Part shown: positions 50,260 through 59,802 of the stretch, piece after piece | How the letters are laid out: every line of letters starts with the position of its first letter | Position numbering within the stretch: the first letter of the stretch is position 1 | DNA from: Polaromonas sp047303325 | GTDB taxonomy: Bacteria; Pseudomonadota; Gammaproteobacteria; Burkholderiales; Burkholderiaceae_C | Assembly (NCBI RefSeq): GCF_047303325.1 | Contig: NZ_JBKBEX010000005.1 | Location: 124,001-188,000, forward strand | Length of the DNA stretch: 64,000 bases | Reading direction: 5' to 3' | Program-made: the position numbers and the translations under genes | The notes under the pieces: generated by a model | Seen by the model: only the letters and a program-made list of their open reading frames with translations | What the model was told of the DNA's origin: nothing | Databases searched by the model: none

Positions 50260-50616
50260 ATGGTTCCCCAGCTCAATCCCGCCGACTTCAGCGCCTGGCG
50301 CGACAACGCCGGCGCGGGCGCGCCCGCCCTGCCCGTGGTGCTCGACGTGCGCGAGCCCTGGGAACTGCAGACGGCCTCGGTCAAGGAAGACGGCTTCCGG
50401 CTGGTGCATATCCCGATGCGCGAGATTCCGGCGCGCCTGCCGGAGCTGCTGGAGGCCGGCGCCGGCCATCCCATTGCCTGCCTGTGCCACCACGGCATGC
50501 GCAGCCTGCAGGTGGCCAATTATTTGATGCAAAGCGGCTTCACCGAAGTCGTCAACCTGCAGGGCGGCATCAATGCCTGGTCGCAGCAGGTGGACCGCTC
50601 CGTGCCGCTGTACTGA
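50260..50616 (+). CDS. Single-domain rhodanese-like protein
   Basis: A 118-residue sulfurtransferase-fold protein: VVLDVREPWELQTAS (about 27-41), LVHIPMREIPARL, and the active-site loop CLCHHGMRSLQVANYL with the catalytic Cys at about 70. The CHHGMRS loop is the variant typical of this Burkholderiales group. Final INAWSQQVDRSVPLY. It sits between the PIMT-like gene and tolC, possibly in one operon; its partner substrate is unknown. Confidence 0.9.
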   Translation: MVPQLNPADFSAWRDNAGAGAPALPVVLDVREPWELQTASVKEDGFRLVHIPMREIPARLPELLEAGAGHPIACLCHHGMRSLQVANYLMQSGFTEVVNLQGGINAWSQQVDRSVPLY

Positions 50617-50659
50617 TCCCGTTTTTATTCGCCGATCCATTCATTTCTTCAGGACTCTT

Positions 50660-52018
50660 ATGACCACGCCCAAGAAACCGCCGGCCCGCCCGGCGATGTT
50701 GCCCCCGTCGATTGCGGCCGCCGTGGCACTGCTGGCCATGGCCCCCCTGGCGCAAGCCCAGAGTCTCGTCGAGCTGTATGAATCGGCCCGCGCCTTCGAT
50801 GCCGCCTACCAGTCGGCCAAGCTGCAATACGACGCCAACCTTGCCAAGGCCGACCAGGCCCAGGCTGGCATCCTGCCGACGGCGGGCATCTCGGCCGGCG
50901 TGTCGCGCACCGCGTTTGAAAACACCGCCCCGGTGATAGACCGCAGCTTCAACACGCAAAACGCCACGCTCAACCTGTCGCAACCCCTGTACCGCCCGGC
51001 CAACTGGGCCACCTACAAGCAGGCTTCCCGGCAGGTGGACCTGGCCAAGGCCCAGCTGGAAACCGCCGACCAGGACCTGATCGTGCGCACCAGCCAGGCC
51101 TACTTCGACGTGCTGGCCGCGCAGGACACCCTGACCTTTGTGCGGGCCCAGAAAGCCGCGGTGGCCGAGCAGCTGGCCTCGGCCAAGCGCAACTTCGAGG
51201 TCGGCACCTCCACCATCACCGACACCCGCGAGGCGCAGGCCCGCTACGACCTGGTGATCGCCCAGGAACTGGCCGCCGAAAACGACCTGCGCGTCAAAAA
51301 AATCGCGCTGGACACCCTGGTCGGCAAGACCGAAACCCAGCCCAAGCCGCTGACCAGCCCGGTCGGCTTGCCGACCATCACGCCGGCCGACGTCGACACC
51401 TGGGTGTCGCAGTCCGAGCTGGTTCACCCCAGCATCCGCCAGGCGCAAAGCAATGTGGAGATCGCCGAGCTGGAGGTGGACAAGGCCGAAGCCGGCCACA
51501 AGCCCACGCTGGACGCCACGGCCAGCTACAACGTCACGCGCAACCCTTCGGGCACGGCAACCACCATCCCGCCCTTTTCCTTCCGCACCAACACCACGAC
51601 GGTCGGCGTGCTGCTCAACGTGCCACTGTTCGCGGGCTTTTCCACACAGAACCGCGTGCGCGAAACCCTGTCGCTGCGCGACAAGGCCAAAAGCGACCTC
51701 GAAGGCGCGCGGCGCACCGTGGCCCAGGCCACACGCACCGCCTACTTCGGCGTGCAATCGGGCCAGGGCCAGGTCAAGGCGCTGGAGGCGGCCGAGCTCT
51801 CAAGTCAGAGCGCGCTGGACGCCAACAAGCTGGGCTATCAGGTCGGCGTGCGCATCAACATCGACGTGCTCAACTCGCAAAGCCAGCTGTTCCAGACCAA
51901 GCGCGACCTGGCCAAGGCGCGCTACGACGTGCTGCTGGGCGACCTCAAACTGCGCCAGGCCAACGGCACGCTGACACCCGAAGACCTGCAGAAGATCAAC
52001 GCATTGCTGGCAAAATAG
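50660..52018 (+). CDS. TolC-family outer-membrane channel
   Basis: A 452-residue outer-membrane efflux protein. A signal peptide (1-34, ending PLAQAQ) is followed by two OEP repeats with SLVELYESARAFDAAYQSAKLQYDANLAKADQAQAGILP and long coiled-coil helices such as VDLAKAQLETADQDLIVRTSQAYFDVLAAQDTL. The second-half YQVGVRINIDVLNSQSQLFQTKRDLAKARYD matches TolC itself rather than OprM-type lipoproteins. AGGA lies 5 bases before ATG 50660. It is likely the exit duct for the RND pump upstream and for type I exporters. Confidence 0.94.
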   Translation: MTTPKKPPARPAMLPPSIAAAVALLAMAPLAQAQSLVELYESARAFDAAYQSAKLQYDANLAKADQAQAGILPTAGISAGVSRTAFENTAPVIDRSFNTQNATLNLSQPLYRPANWATYKQASRQVDLAKAQLETADQDLIVRTSQAYFDVLAAQDTLTFVRAQKAAVAEQLASAKRNFEVGTSTITDTREAQARYDLVIAQELAAENDLRVKKIALDTLVGKTETQPKPLTSPVGLPTITPADVDTWVSQSELVHPSIRQAQSNVEIAELEVDKAEAGHKPTLDATASYNVTRNPSGTATTIPPFSFRTNTTTVGVLLNVPLFAGFSTQNRVRETLSLRDKAKSDLEGARRTVAQATRTAYFGVQSGQGQVKALEAAELSSQSALDANKLGYQVGVRINIDVLNSQSQLFQTKRDLAKARYDVLLGDLKLRQANGTLTPEDLQKINALLAK

Positions 52019-52084
52019 CCGCGGACACACCGCAAACCCGCATACAAGGCCCAGGCCAGGCCCTCGGCCGCACACGACAACAAC

Positions 52085-53119
52085 ATGCTGATGCCTGTCG
52101 ACAACAACGCGATTCCCCTGCCCATCGAAGCCGAACGCGTGCACGATGCGCCGGTGCACGTTCCCAAAGGCCCAAGCTTCGAGCTGATCGAGGAAACCAC
52201 CTGGGAAGAGCTCCAGCGCACGGGCCGCCGGCAGCCGTTTGACAAACCCGTGCTGGTCAAGGGCGGCATCCACCACTGGCCGGCCTGGAAAAAATGGTCG
52301 TTTGAATTCCTCGCCGACGTCTGCGCCGGCAAGGGTGCCGAGGTGCCCGTCAAGTTCACCGACGGCCTGGTCGAGCAAGGCGTGACCAAGGGCCGCCCCT
52401 TCCTGCCGGTTGCGCCCTACCTGCGTGAACTCGGCAAGGCGGCGCAGCGCGCGCCCGACCCCATGGCAGGCCTCTTGCCCAAGCCGGTGCGCGACGGCTA
52501 CAAACCCGGCGAGCGTTTTCACCTGAACTGGGCCCACATGCAGTCGTTCAAGCCGACGACCTTGTACCTGGCGCAGTGGGACATCCTCGAGAAATACCCC
52601 GAGTTGCGCCGCGACCTGCTCATCAAGAGCCTGTGGCCCGGCCGCATGACCTGGGAATACGTCTTCATGGGCCCAGCCAACACCGTGACCGGCCTGCACA
52701 ACGATTTCCCGCACAACTGGTTTGTGCAGCTGCAGGGCGTCAAGGAATTCATTCTCTTCTCGCCCGACCAGCGCCAGCACATGTGCCCGGCCGCCAAGTA
52801 CGACTGGGGCGCCACGCTCAGCGACATCAACGTCTCGCGCCTGCCCGAACAGGTCCGCGAACTCGCCTCCTTCGAAAAAGCCCACGGCTACCATGCCCGC
52901 GTGGAAGCCGGCGACGCGCTGTTCATTCCCAAGCGCACCTGGCATTCCGTGGTCTCGGTGGAACCTTCCATCAGCCTGGGCATGTTCGGACTCACGCCTT
53001 ACGAAGTCGCCACCGGCGGCGCCTGGGCTACGCTGCGCGACTGGGCGCACCACCTGCGCATGTATGCCTGGGGTAACTGCACCTGCCACCAGGTGCTGGA
53101 CAAGCGCCAGGCACTGTGA
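52085..53119 (+). CDS. Cupin-like/JmjC-fold dioxygenase
   Basis: A 344-residue cupin_8 (FIH/JMJD-like) protein. PVLVKGGIHHWPAWKKWSFEFL (about 55-76) is the entry signature. The iron triad is HND in TGLHNDFPHNWFVQLQG (about 204-220) and the distal His in RTWHSVVSVEPSISLGMF (about 282-299). Bacterial members hydroxylate proteins or small molecules; the substrate is unknown. An in-frame ATG six bases later (52091) is equally possible. It follows tolC by 66 bases. Confidence 0.85.
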   Translation: MLMPVDNNAIPLPIEAERVHDAPVHVPKGPSFELIEETTWEELQRTGRRQPFDKPVLVKGGIHHWPAWKKWSFEFLADVCAGKGAEVPVKFTDGLVEQGVTKGRPFLPVAPYLRELGKAAQRAPDPMAGLLPKPVRDGYKPGERFHLNWAHMQSFKPTTLYLAQWDILEKYPELRRDLLIKSLWPGRMTWEYVFMGPANTVTGLHNDFPHNWFVQLQGVKEFILFSPDQRQHMCPAAKYDWGATLSDINVSRLPEQVRELASFEKAHGYHARVEAGDALFIPKRTWHSVVSVEPSISLGMFGLTPYEVATGGAWATLRDWAHHLRMYAWGNCTCHQVLDKRQAL

Positions 53120-53164
53120 AAGACTGGATGCACCGCACCCGTTAAGGCCCTATCGGAGACCTCC

Positions 53165-53488
53165 ATGCGCTACCAAAGCCCCAAGCTCCTGGTCCTGAGC
53201 AAGCTGCTGCTTGCCGCCGTTGCCATCATCGCTCTTCTGGCGTTGCCGGCCAGAGAACTCGCACCGGGCGTCCCCCTGGCCGATCTGCTGCTGTATTGCA
53301 CGCTGGGTGCCGCAAGCGCTCTTGTCTTGCTTGCGGTCGCCGCAGTTCTCTTGCTGCAGTTTTCGCAGTTCATCTTGCGCAGTGGCGGCACTGACCCGCA
53401 GTGGTTCTGGTTTTCGGGTGAGCCCCGTGGACTGGCCGCGCTTCGCAGTGGCCGGGCTGTCAACCGTGAGCCGCAGGACCGGCCCTAA
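53165..53488 (+). CDS. Small membrane protein, unknown
   Basis: A 107-residue protein with two membrane helices (about 8-28 and 38-66) and a polar C-terminus (RSGGTDPQWFWFSGEPRGL...). A GGAG site lies 8 bases before the ATG, which supports it as real. It is unrecognised and converges on waaA. Confidence 0.55.
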   Translation: MRYQSPKLLVLSKLLLAAVAIIALLALPARELAPGVPLADLLLYCTLGAASALVLLAVAAVLLLQFSQFILRSGGTDPQWFWFSGEPRGLAALRSGRAVNREPQDRP

Positions 53489-53518
53489 CAGGTCCGCAAA
53501 CAAGCTTGTAGTGCAGGC

Positions 53519-54868
53519 CTACCCTGCAGGCGCCGATAAAAAACTCTCCAGCGCACCGATTGTCCTGGCCGTGGCGCCGCGATTACGGTCAGCAAAGGCC
53601 AGCCCTGCCGCCACAGCCGCGGCATGCGCGTCGGGCCTGTCCATCCACTTGCGCGCGGTGCGCACGCCCTGCTCCATGTCGACCACGCGGCGGGCCGCGC
53701 CGGCTTCCACGGCCAGCTCGGCAGCCTCGGTGAAGTTAAAGGTATGCGGGCCCATCACCACCGGGCAACCGCAGGCCGCGGCCTCGATCAGGTTCTGGCC
53801 GCCCAGGGGCGCGAAGCTGCCGCCCAGCAAGGCGACGTCGCTCATCGCGTAATACAGGGCCATCTCGCCCAGCGAATCACCGAGCCACACGTCGGCCTCC
53901 AGCGCCTCGCCGGTCAGGCCCGCATCGGACCAGCCGGAGCGGCGCGACACGCGCAGGCCGTGCTGGCGCACCAGCGCCTCCACCTCGTTAAAGCGCTGCG
54001 GGTGGCGCGGCACCAGCAAAATCCTGAAGCGGCTTCCGGTTTCCCGCGGCGGGGCGTCCGCCGTGGCATCGCTCGCCGGCGGCGCATGTTCCGACTGAGC
54101 CATGGCGGCTATCTGCTGGAGGAACTGCTCTTCCTCGCCCTCGCGCGAACTCGCGAACATCATCACCGGCAGCGCCAGCGCGCGGCGCCAGGATTTGCCT
54201 TTTTCCTGCTGGGCTTCGTCCAGCGAGGCATCAAACTTGAGGTTGCCGAACACGCCGCCGACCGCCGCGCCGGCCTGGCGAAAGCGGCGCGCATCATCGT
54301 CGGTCTGCGCATACACCGCTGACAGCGCGGCATAAGCCGGAACCGACAGCGGCGACATCCTGAGCGCCTGCTTCAGCGATTTTTCGGACAACCTGCCATT
54401 GACCAGCACCAGCGGCATGGCGCGCGCTTTCGCGGCGGCCACCAGGTTGGGCCAGATTTCGGTTTCCATCAACAGGCCCAGGCGCGGTTTGAAGTGTTCA
54501 AAAAACCGTGCCACCGCCCCGGGGCTGTCCCAAGGCTGCCAGACCTGCACGTCACCGGGCTGCAGCAAGGCCACGCCTTCGGCGCGCCCGGTAGCCGTGC
54601 CGTGCGTGAGCAGTATGCGCAGGCCGGGATGGCGTTCACGCAAGGCCTTGAGCAGCACGGCCGCCGCGCGGGTCTCGCCCAGCGAGACCGCATGCACCCA
54701 GACCAGTTCGGAACGGGTTTCGGCCGGCTGCGTGTAGCGGCCGAAGCGCTCTTCCACCGCCTCGAGATAACCGGGCTCCTGCTTTGCGCGGCGCGCCAGC
54801 TTGCGGCGCAGCAGCGGCTGCCCACACCACACCAGCAGCGAATAAAGTTTCAGGGCCAGCGCGCTCAT
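53519..54868 (-). CDS. waaA: 3-deoxy-D-manno-octulosonic acid (Kdo) transferase
   Basis: A 449-residue GT30 glycosyltransferase that adds Kdo to lipid A precursors. An N-terminal membrane anchor (about 1-20) is followed by WVHAVSLGETRAA (about 53-65), LLTHGTATGR, LLMETEIWPNLVAAA (about 131-145) and GGSFAPLGGQNLIEAAACGCPVVMGPHTFNF (about 351-381). Unusual are a Pro/Ala-rich insertion around residue 265-285 (SEHAPPASDATADAPPRETG) and a length slightly above E. coli WaaA. It overlaps the waaC stop by four bases. Confidence 0.95.
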   Translation of the reverse strand: MSALALKLYSLLVWCGQPLLRRKLARRAKQEPGYLEAVEERFGRYTQPAETRSELVWVHAVSLGETRAAAVLLKALRERHPGLRILLTHGTATGRAEGVALLQPGDVQVWQPWDSPGAVARFFEHFKPRLGLLMETEIWPNLVAAAKARAMPLVLVNGRLSEKSLKQALRMSPLSVPAYAALSAVYAQTDDDARRFRQAGAAVGGVFGNLKFDASLDEAQQEKGKSWRRALALPVMMFASSREGEEEQFLQQIAAMAQSEHAPPASDATADAPPRETGSRFRILLVPRHPQRFNEVEALVRQHGLRVSRRSGWSDAGLTGEALEADVWLGDSLGEMALYYAMSDVALLGGSFAPLGGQNLIEAAACGCPVVMGPHTFNFTEAAELAVEAGAARRVVDMEQGVRTARKWMDRPDAHAAAVAAGLAFADRNRGATARTIGALESFLSAPAG

Positions 54869-55881
54869 GCGTCGACCCCGGCCGTGCCGCAGGCCAGCCA
54901 GGCCTGCCAGACGGCTTCAACATCCGGCGCAGGCTCCGCGAACACGCTGACTTGGCGGCCGCCATGGCCCAACGCGTCAGGCCCGGTGCGCCAGGCGGTG
55001 TCGAAGTTGTAGATCTGCACATGCGGCAGGTCCAGCGCGACGGCGATGTGACTCACACCGCTGTCCACGCCTATCACGCCGGCGCATTGCGCAAGTTCTG
55101 CGGCCAACTCATCCAGCGCCAGCGTGGGCGGCACCAGGGCCGAACCCGCCGCCGCACCGTTCAGCGCTGCGGCCATCGCCTCGCTGGTGGCTAGCTCCGC
55201 GGCATTGCCGTGCGGCAGCAGCAGTTGGTAGCCGGCCGTGTTCAGGCGCTGGCCCAGCGCGACCCAGTGGCTCAGCGGCCATTCCTTGTCGGCGCGCGAA
55301 GTGCCGTGGATAAAAGCGATGCGGCCCTTGGGGTAGTGCTCATGCGTCTTTGCGGGCGCCGCAGCCACTTTCAAGCCAAAGTCAGCGCCGGCCGCAAAGC
55401 GGTAGCCCAGCGCGCGCGCGGCCAGTTCGCGCGAACGCCGCACCGCATGGATGTGCGGCTCGACCGCAATCGCCACGTCGGCCACCCAGCGCGTGGGCGC
55501 TTCGTAGCCCGAGCCGTCGGTCTGGTTGGCCAGGGCATAGCGTTTGCCGCCGGGCGACAGCCGGGCCAGCCGCGCCACCAGGGCCGACTTGGTCAGGCCC
55601 TGCAGATCGATCACGGCGTCATAGGCCTCCTGCTGCAAGTCATGCTTGAAGGCACGCCAGGCCTGGCGCGTAGCCGCCGTCCAGAAGGATTTGCGCCAGC
55701 GCCGTATCTCGCAGGGAATCACACGGTGCAGGCCTTCGCTGCGCGCCAGCAAGGGGGCGAAGGACTTCTCCACCACCCAGTCAATTTGCGCATCCGGCAA
55801 GGCGGCGCGTATGTCCTGCACCACGGGCAGGGTGTGCACCACATCGCCCAGGGACGAGAGCTTGACCAGGAGAATTTTCAT
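54865..55881 (-). CDS. waaC: LPS heptosyltransferase I
   Basis: A 338-residue GT9 enzyme that adds the first heptose to Kdo. MKILLVKLSSLGDVVHTLPVVQDIRAALPDAQIDWVVE (1-38) is diagnostic. FIHGTSRADKEWPLSHWVALGQRL (about 188-211), GVIGVDSGVSHIAVALDLPHVQIYNFD near 290 are conserved. Coupled to waaA by ATGA overlap. It lies 85 bases after the phosphomannomutase stop on the same strand. Confidence 0.96.
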   Translation of the reverse strand: MKILLVKLSSLGDVVHTLPVVQDIRAALPDAQIDWVVEKSFAPLLARSEGLHRVIPCEIRRWRKSFWTAATRQAWRAFKHDLQQEAYDAVIDLQGLTKSALVARLARLSPGGKRYALANQTDGSGYEAPTRWVADVAIAVEPHIHAVRRSRELAARALGYRFAAGADFGLKVAAAPAKTHEHYPKGRIAFIHGTSRADKEWPLSHWVALGQRLNTAGYQLLLPHGNAAELATSEAMAAALNGAAAGSALVPPTLALDELAAELAQCAGVIGVDSGVSHIAVALDLPHVQIYNFDTAWRTGPDALGHGGRQVSVFAEPAPDVEAVWQAWLACGTAGVDA

Positions 55882-55965
55882 GAAGACAGTGAAAACGCAA
55901 AACGCTGATTTTCACCGCAGAATGCCCCCGGGCCGGGGAAACCTCAAAAAAGGCGGTTTTGGCCC

Positions 55966-57351
55966 CTAATGCGCCGCAGCGGCTAGGCTGGCATCAGGTT
56001 TTACGCTGCGCAGCAGAGCCAGCATGTCAGCCTCAATACGCTCCAGCGCCTGCTGGGTGTGGCCTTCAAAACGCAGCACCAGCACCGGCGTGGTGTTGGA
56101 GGCGCGTATCAGGCCAAAACCGTCGGGCCAGTCCACGCGCACGCCATCAATTGTGGAAATCTTGGCCGGTGCCGCGAATTTCGCGGACTTGATCAGCGCT
56201 TCCACCACTGCATGCGGCTCGCCTTCCTTGCAGGCCACATTGAGTTCTGGCGTGCTGAAGCTGGTGGGCAGGGCATTGAGCACGATGCCGGCATCGGGCA
56301 CGCGGCTGAGAATCTCAAGCAGGCGGGCGCCGGCATAGGTGCCGTCGTCAAAACCGTACCAGCGCTCCTTGAAGAAGATATGGCCGCTCATCTCGCCGCC
56401 CAGCGGCGAATTGACTTCCTTCATCCTGGCCTTGATCAGCGAATGGCCGGTCTTGTACATCATGGGCACGCCGCCGGCGGCCTCGATCTCAGGCGCCAGG
56501 CGCTGCGAGCATTTCACGTCGAACAAGATGGTGGCGCCCGGCTCGCGCGAGAGCACGTCGCGCGCGAACAGCATCATCTGCCGGTCGGGGTAGATGTTCT
56601 GGCCGTCCTTGGTCACGATGCCCAGCCGGTCGCCGTCGCCGTCAAAGGCCAGGCCCAGTTCGGCGTCGCCGCTTTGCAGGGCCTTGATCAGGTCCTGCAG
56701 GTTCTCAGGCTTGCTCGGGTCCGGGTGGTGGTTGGGAAAGTTGCCGTCCACTTCGCTGAAGAGCTCGGTGACTTCACAGCCCAGCGCGCGGAAGATCGCA
56801 GGGGCCGAGGCGCCGGCAATGCCGTTGCCCGAATCGACAACGATTTTCATGGGGCGCTCCAGCTTGATGCCGGAGACGATGCGCTCGCGGTAGGCCGTTC
56901 CCACATCGACCTGGCGTATGCCGCCGCCCTGCGCGGGCAGCACCCAGTCCTCGCCTTCGATGACGCGGCGCAGCGCCTGGATGTCCTCACCGTAGATCGC
57001 GCGGCCGGCCAGCACCATCTTGAAGCCGTTGTAGTCCTTGGGGTTATGGCTGCCGGTGACCTGTATGCCCGAGCCGGCCAGCGTGCTGGCGGCGAAGTAC
57101 AGCATGGGCGTGGTCACCATGCCCACATCGATCACGTCAATGCCCGTGGCGGCCAGGCCGCGCATCAGCGCCGCGCTCAGCGAGGGCCCGCTGAGCCGGC
57201 CGTCGCGGCCCACGGCCACGGCTTTTTCGCCCTCGGCCAGTGCCGCCATGCCAAAAGCCTTGCCCAGGGCCTCGGCCATCGTTTCATGGATGGTGGACGG
57301 CACAACGCCGCGTATGTCATAGGCCTTGAAGATGGACGGGTTGATTTGCAT
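55966..57351 (-). CDS. Phosphomannomutase/phosphoglucomutase (AlgC type)
   Basis: A 461-residue alpha-D-phosphohexomutase that interconverts hexose 6- and 1-phosphates for LPS or polysaccharide precursors. IFKAYDIRGVVPSTI is the N-terminal signature; the phosphoserine loop is VTGSHNPKDYNGFKM (about 95-109), the metal loop LAFDGDGDRLG (about 225-235), and the sugar loop GGEMSGHIFFKERWYGFDDG (about 312-331). ATG 57351 gives the usual N-terminus; an in-frame ATG at 57399 would add 16 residues. Same strand as waaC and waaA, so likely part of the LPS cluster. Confidence 0.94.
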   Translation of the reverse strand: MQINPSIFKAYDIRGVVPSTIHETMAEALGKAFGMAALAEGEKAVAVGRDGRLSGPSLSAALMRGLAATGIDVIDVGMVTTPMLYFAASTLAGSGIQVTGSHNPKDYNGFKMVLAGRAIYGEDIQALRRVIEGEDWVLPAQGGGIRQVDVGTAYRERIVSGIKLERPMKIVVDSGNGIAGASAPAIFRALGCEVTELFSEVDGNFPNHHPDPSKPENLQDLIKALQSGDAELGLAFDGDGDRLGIVTKDGQNIYPDRQMMLFARDVLSREPGATILFDVKCSQRLAPEIEAAGGVPMMYKTGHSLIKARMKEVNSPLGGEMSGHIFFKERWYGFDDGTYAGARLLEILSRVPDAGIVLNALPTSFSTPELNVACKEGEPHAVVEALIKSAKFAAPAKISTIDGVRVDWPDGFGLIRASNTTPVLVLRFEGHTQQALERIEADMLALLRSVKPDASLAAAAH

Positions 57352-57576
57352 CGGAGGCGGTTCCTGGAGAGTACGGGAATGGTTCGAAAGCGCATTCATT
57401 GTAGGTGGCGGCCCCGCCGCTTCCTGTAGGCGGCAGCCGTTTCCGGCCAGTCCGTTCAGACTATTGCGGGGTGCCCCAAAACGCCGAAAACCCGTCTAAA
57501 AGCAGGCCCATTGCGGGCCCAGGGACATGTCCGAAAACGGCCAGTCAAAACCAGCCCGCGGCGTATCATTTCTTCC

Positions 57577-59085
57577 ATGGACCGCGACAACACCCCTCTA
57601 GCCGACAACGACTGCTATCTCGCCCTGAAGGCGCGCGATGCGCGTTTTGACGGCAGCTTTTTCACCGGCGTGACTTCCACCGGCATTTATTGCCGGCCGG
57701 TCTGCAGCGTGAAAACCCCCAAGCGCGAGAACTGCCGTTTCTTCCACCATGCGGCGCAGGCCGAGAACGCCGGCTTTCGCCCCTGCCTGCGCTGCCGGCC
57801 CGAACTGGCGCCGCACTCGGTGGTGTGGTCCATCCAGGATGCCTCCTACATCCTCGCGCACCAGGCGGCCCGCCTGCTGGACGAGCCCGAAGTCTGGGCC
57901 GGTGAAGCGCCCTCGGTCGACAAACTCGCGGCGCGCCTGGGCGTGAGCGACCGCCATGTAAGGCGCATCTTCGAGGCGCAGTTCGGCGTCTCGCCCATGC
58001 AGTATTTGCAAACGCACAGGCTGCACACCGCCAAGCAGTTGCTGGCCGACACCGACCTGCCCATCACGCAGATCGCGCTGATCAGCGGCTTTGCCAGCGT
58101 GCGACGCTTCAACGCGGCTTTTGTCGAGCACTACAAACTCAACCCCACGCAGCTGCGGCGCCAGGGGGCCGAGCGCAGCGGCAAGGTCGGCGAAGGCGCG
58201 ACCATACGGCTTGGCTACCGCCCGCCCTATGACGTGCAGGCCATGCTGGCTTTTTTCAGCAAGCGCTGCATCAGCGCCATCGAATTCATCGATGCCGACG
58301 CAGCGCAGCCCTGCCTGGGCCGGACCTTGAGCATCGAGTCCGGCGGCAAACAACACACCGGCTGGCTGCTCGCGAGCTTTGAGGAAGAACGTTCGCGCCT
58401 GGTACTGCGCGTGAGCGACTCGTTGCGCGAAGTGCTGCCCCTGGTGATACGCCGCGTGCGCACCACCTTCGACCTGGACGCCGACCCGACGGCCATCAAC
58501 AGCGTGCTGCATGGCGCGTTTCCCGACGGCGACGGCCTGCGCGTGCCGGGTGCGCTGGACGGCTATGAGCTCGCGGTGCGCGCCGTGCTGGGCCAGCAGA
58601 TCACCGTGGCCGCCGCGCGCACCCTGGCCCAGCGCATGGTGGACCGTTTCGGCGAGCCGGTGGAAACGCCCTGGCCCAAGTTGACGCGGCTCTTCCCCAC
58701 CCCCGCCGTGCTGGCCGCCGCCAGCGGCGACGCGCTGGGGCAGCTGGGCATCGTCAAGCAGCGCCAGGCAGCCATTGTTGGCATCGCCCAGGCGGTGGCC
58801 GACAAGCGCCTGCAGCTGCACAGCGGCGCCGACGTGAGCGCCACACTGGCCACGCTGAAAGATTTGCCCGGCATAGGCGACTGGACCGCGCAGTACATCG
58901 CCATGCGCGCGCTGCGCTGGCCCGATGCCTTCCCGGCGGGCGACGTGGCACTGCACAAGGCCCTGGGCGTGCAGGACCTGAAGAACCCGGCACGCGAAGC
59001 GGAACTCGCTTCAACGGCCTGGAAACCCTGGCGTAGCTATGCGGTGATACGCGCCTGGAGCGGCACGCTGGAACGCCCCGGCTGA
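57577..59085 (+). CDS. Ada-AlkA fusion: DNA-3-methyladenine glycosylase II with Ada domains
   Basis: A 502-residue fusion repair protein. The N-terminal Ada metal-binding domain (about 10-80) has TSTGIYCRPVCSVKTPKRENCRFF and RPCLRCRPE, the Cys ligands that accept methyl from phosphotriesters. An AraC-type HTH (about 100-195) ends NPTQLRRQ. The AlkA N-terminal and HhH-GPD domains (about 205-500) contain GIGDWTAQYIAMRAL and the catalytic Asp in FPAGDVALHKALG. Such fusions sense and repair alkylation, and may activate the downstream ogt. ATG 57577 is picked because upstream codons lack similarity. Confidence 0.93.
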   Translation: MDRDNTPLADNDCYLALKARDARFDGSFFTGVTSTGIYCRPVCSVKTPKRENCRFFHHAAQAENAGFRPCLRCRPELAPHSVVWSIQDASYILAHQAARLLDEPEVWAGEAPSVDKLAARLGVSDRHVRRIFEAQFGVSPMQYLQTHRLHTAKQLLADTDLPITQIALISGFASVRRFNAAFVEHYKLNPTQLRRQGAERSGKVGEGATIRLGYRPPYDVQAMLAFFSKRCISAIEFIDADAAQPCLGRTLSIESGGKQHTGWLLASFEEERSRLVLRVSDSLREVLPLVIRRVRTTFDLDADPTAINSVLHGAFPDGDGLRVPGALDGYELAVRAVLGQQITVAAARTLAQRMVDRFGEPVETPWPKLTRLFPTPAVLAAASGDALGQLGIVKQRQAAIVGIAQAVADKRLQLHSGADVSATLATLKDLPGIGDWTAQYIAMRALRWPDAFPAGDVALHKALGVQDLKNPAREAELASTAWKPWRSYAVIRAWSGTLERPG

Positions 59086-59280
59086 CGGCGATTCATGCGT
59101 GAGCGGAATGAATGCGGCGCCTCGATTTCATTGGACGGTTCAGCGCCCCGGCGCGAACATCGCCGGTGGATGATCGAGCCGACCTTTGCCCGCGAAACAA
59201 CAAGCCAGCCAAAGCCGCCTTTTAGGGCTCAAAAAGACCTGATAAGGCAGACACTCGAAACCATTCAAAAGGTGAACAAG

Positions 59281-59802
59281 ATGAAATTCGACAACTCCAT
59301 CGTCCAGACGACCTTTCACAGCCCCCTGGGGGAAATGATCATCGCCGCCACCGACAAAGGCCTGGCCGGCGTCTGGTTTGCCGGCCAGCGGCATTTGCCG
59401 CCGCAGCTCGTGAAGCCCTATGTGTGGCGCGAAGACCCCGAGCACCCGGTGCTCAGGCAAGCCATCACGCAGCTGACGGAATACTATGCCGGCACCCGCA
59501 CGACCTTCGACCTGCCGCTGGACCTGGGCCATGGCACGGCCTTCCAGCAATCAGTGTGGCAGGCCTTGCTGGCCATTCCGCAAGGCGGCACCCTGAGCTA
59601 CGGTCAGGTCAGCCAGCGCATAGGCAAACCCGAGGCGGTGCGCGCCGTGGGCGCGGCAGTCGGCCGCAACCCGCTCAGCGTGATCGTGCCCTGCCACCGC
59701 GTGCTGGGCTCCGACGGTTCGCTCACCGGTTATGCCGGCGGGCTGCACCGCAAGACCGCCTTGCTTAAACTCGAAGGCGCACTTCAGGAGAACATGCTGT
59801 GA
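59281..59802 (+). CDS. ogt: Methylated-DNA-protein-cysteine methyltransferase
   Basis: A 173-residue O6-alkylguanine DNA alkyltransferase. The active-site IVPCHRVLG (Cys near 142), GTAFQQSVWQALLAIPQGGTLSYGQVSQRIG and LHRKTALLKLEG are conserved. The start MKFDNSIVQ follows AAGGTG. In-frame upstream codons to 59095 are rejected as untranslated. It is encoded just after the Ada-AlkA fusion and overlaps the EamA gene by four bases (GTGA). Confidence 0.96.
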   Translation: MKFDNSIVQTTFHSPLGEMIIAATDKGLAGVWFAGQRHLPPQLVKPYVWREDPEHPVLRQAITQLTEYYAGTRTTFDLPLDLGHGTAFQQSVWQALLAIPQGGTLSYGQVSQRIGKPEAVRAVGAAVGRNPLSVIVPCHRVLGSDGSLTGYAGGLHRKTALLKLEGALQENML

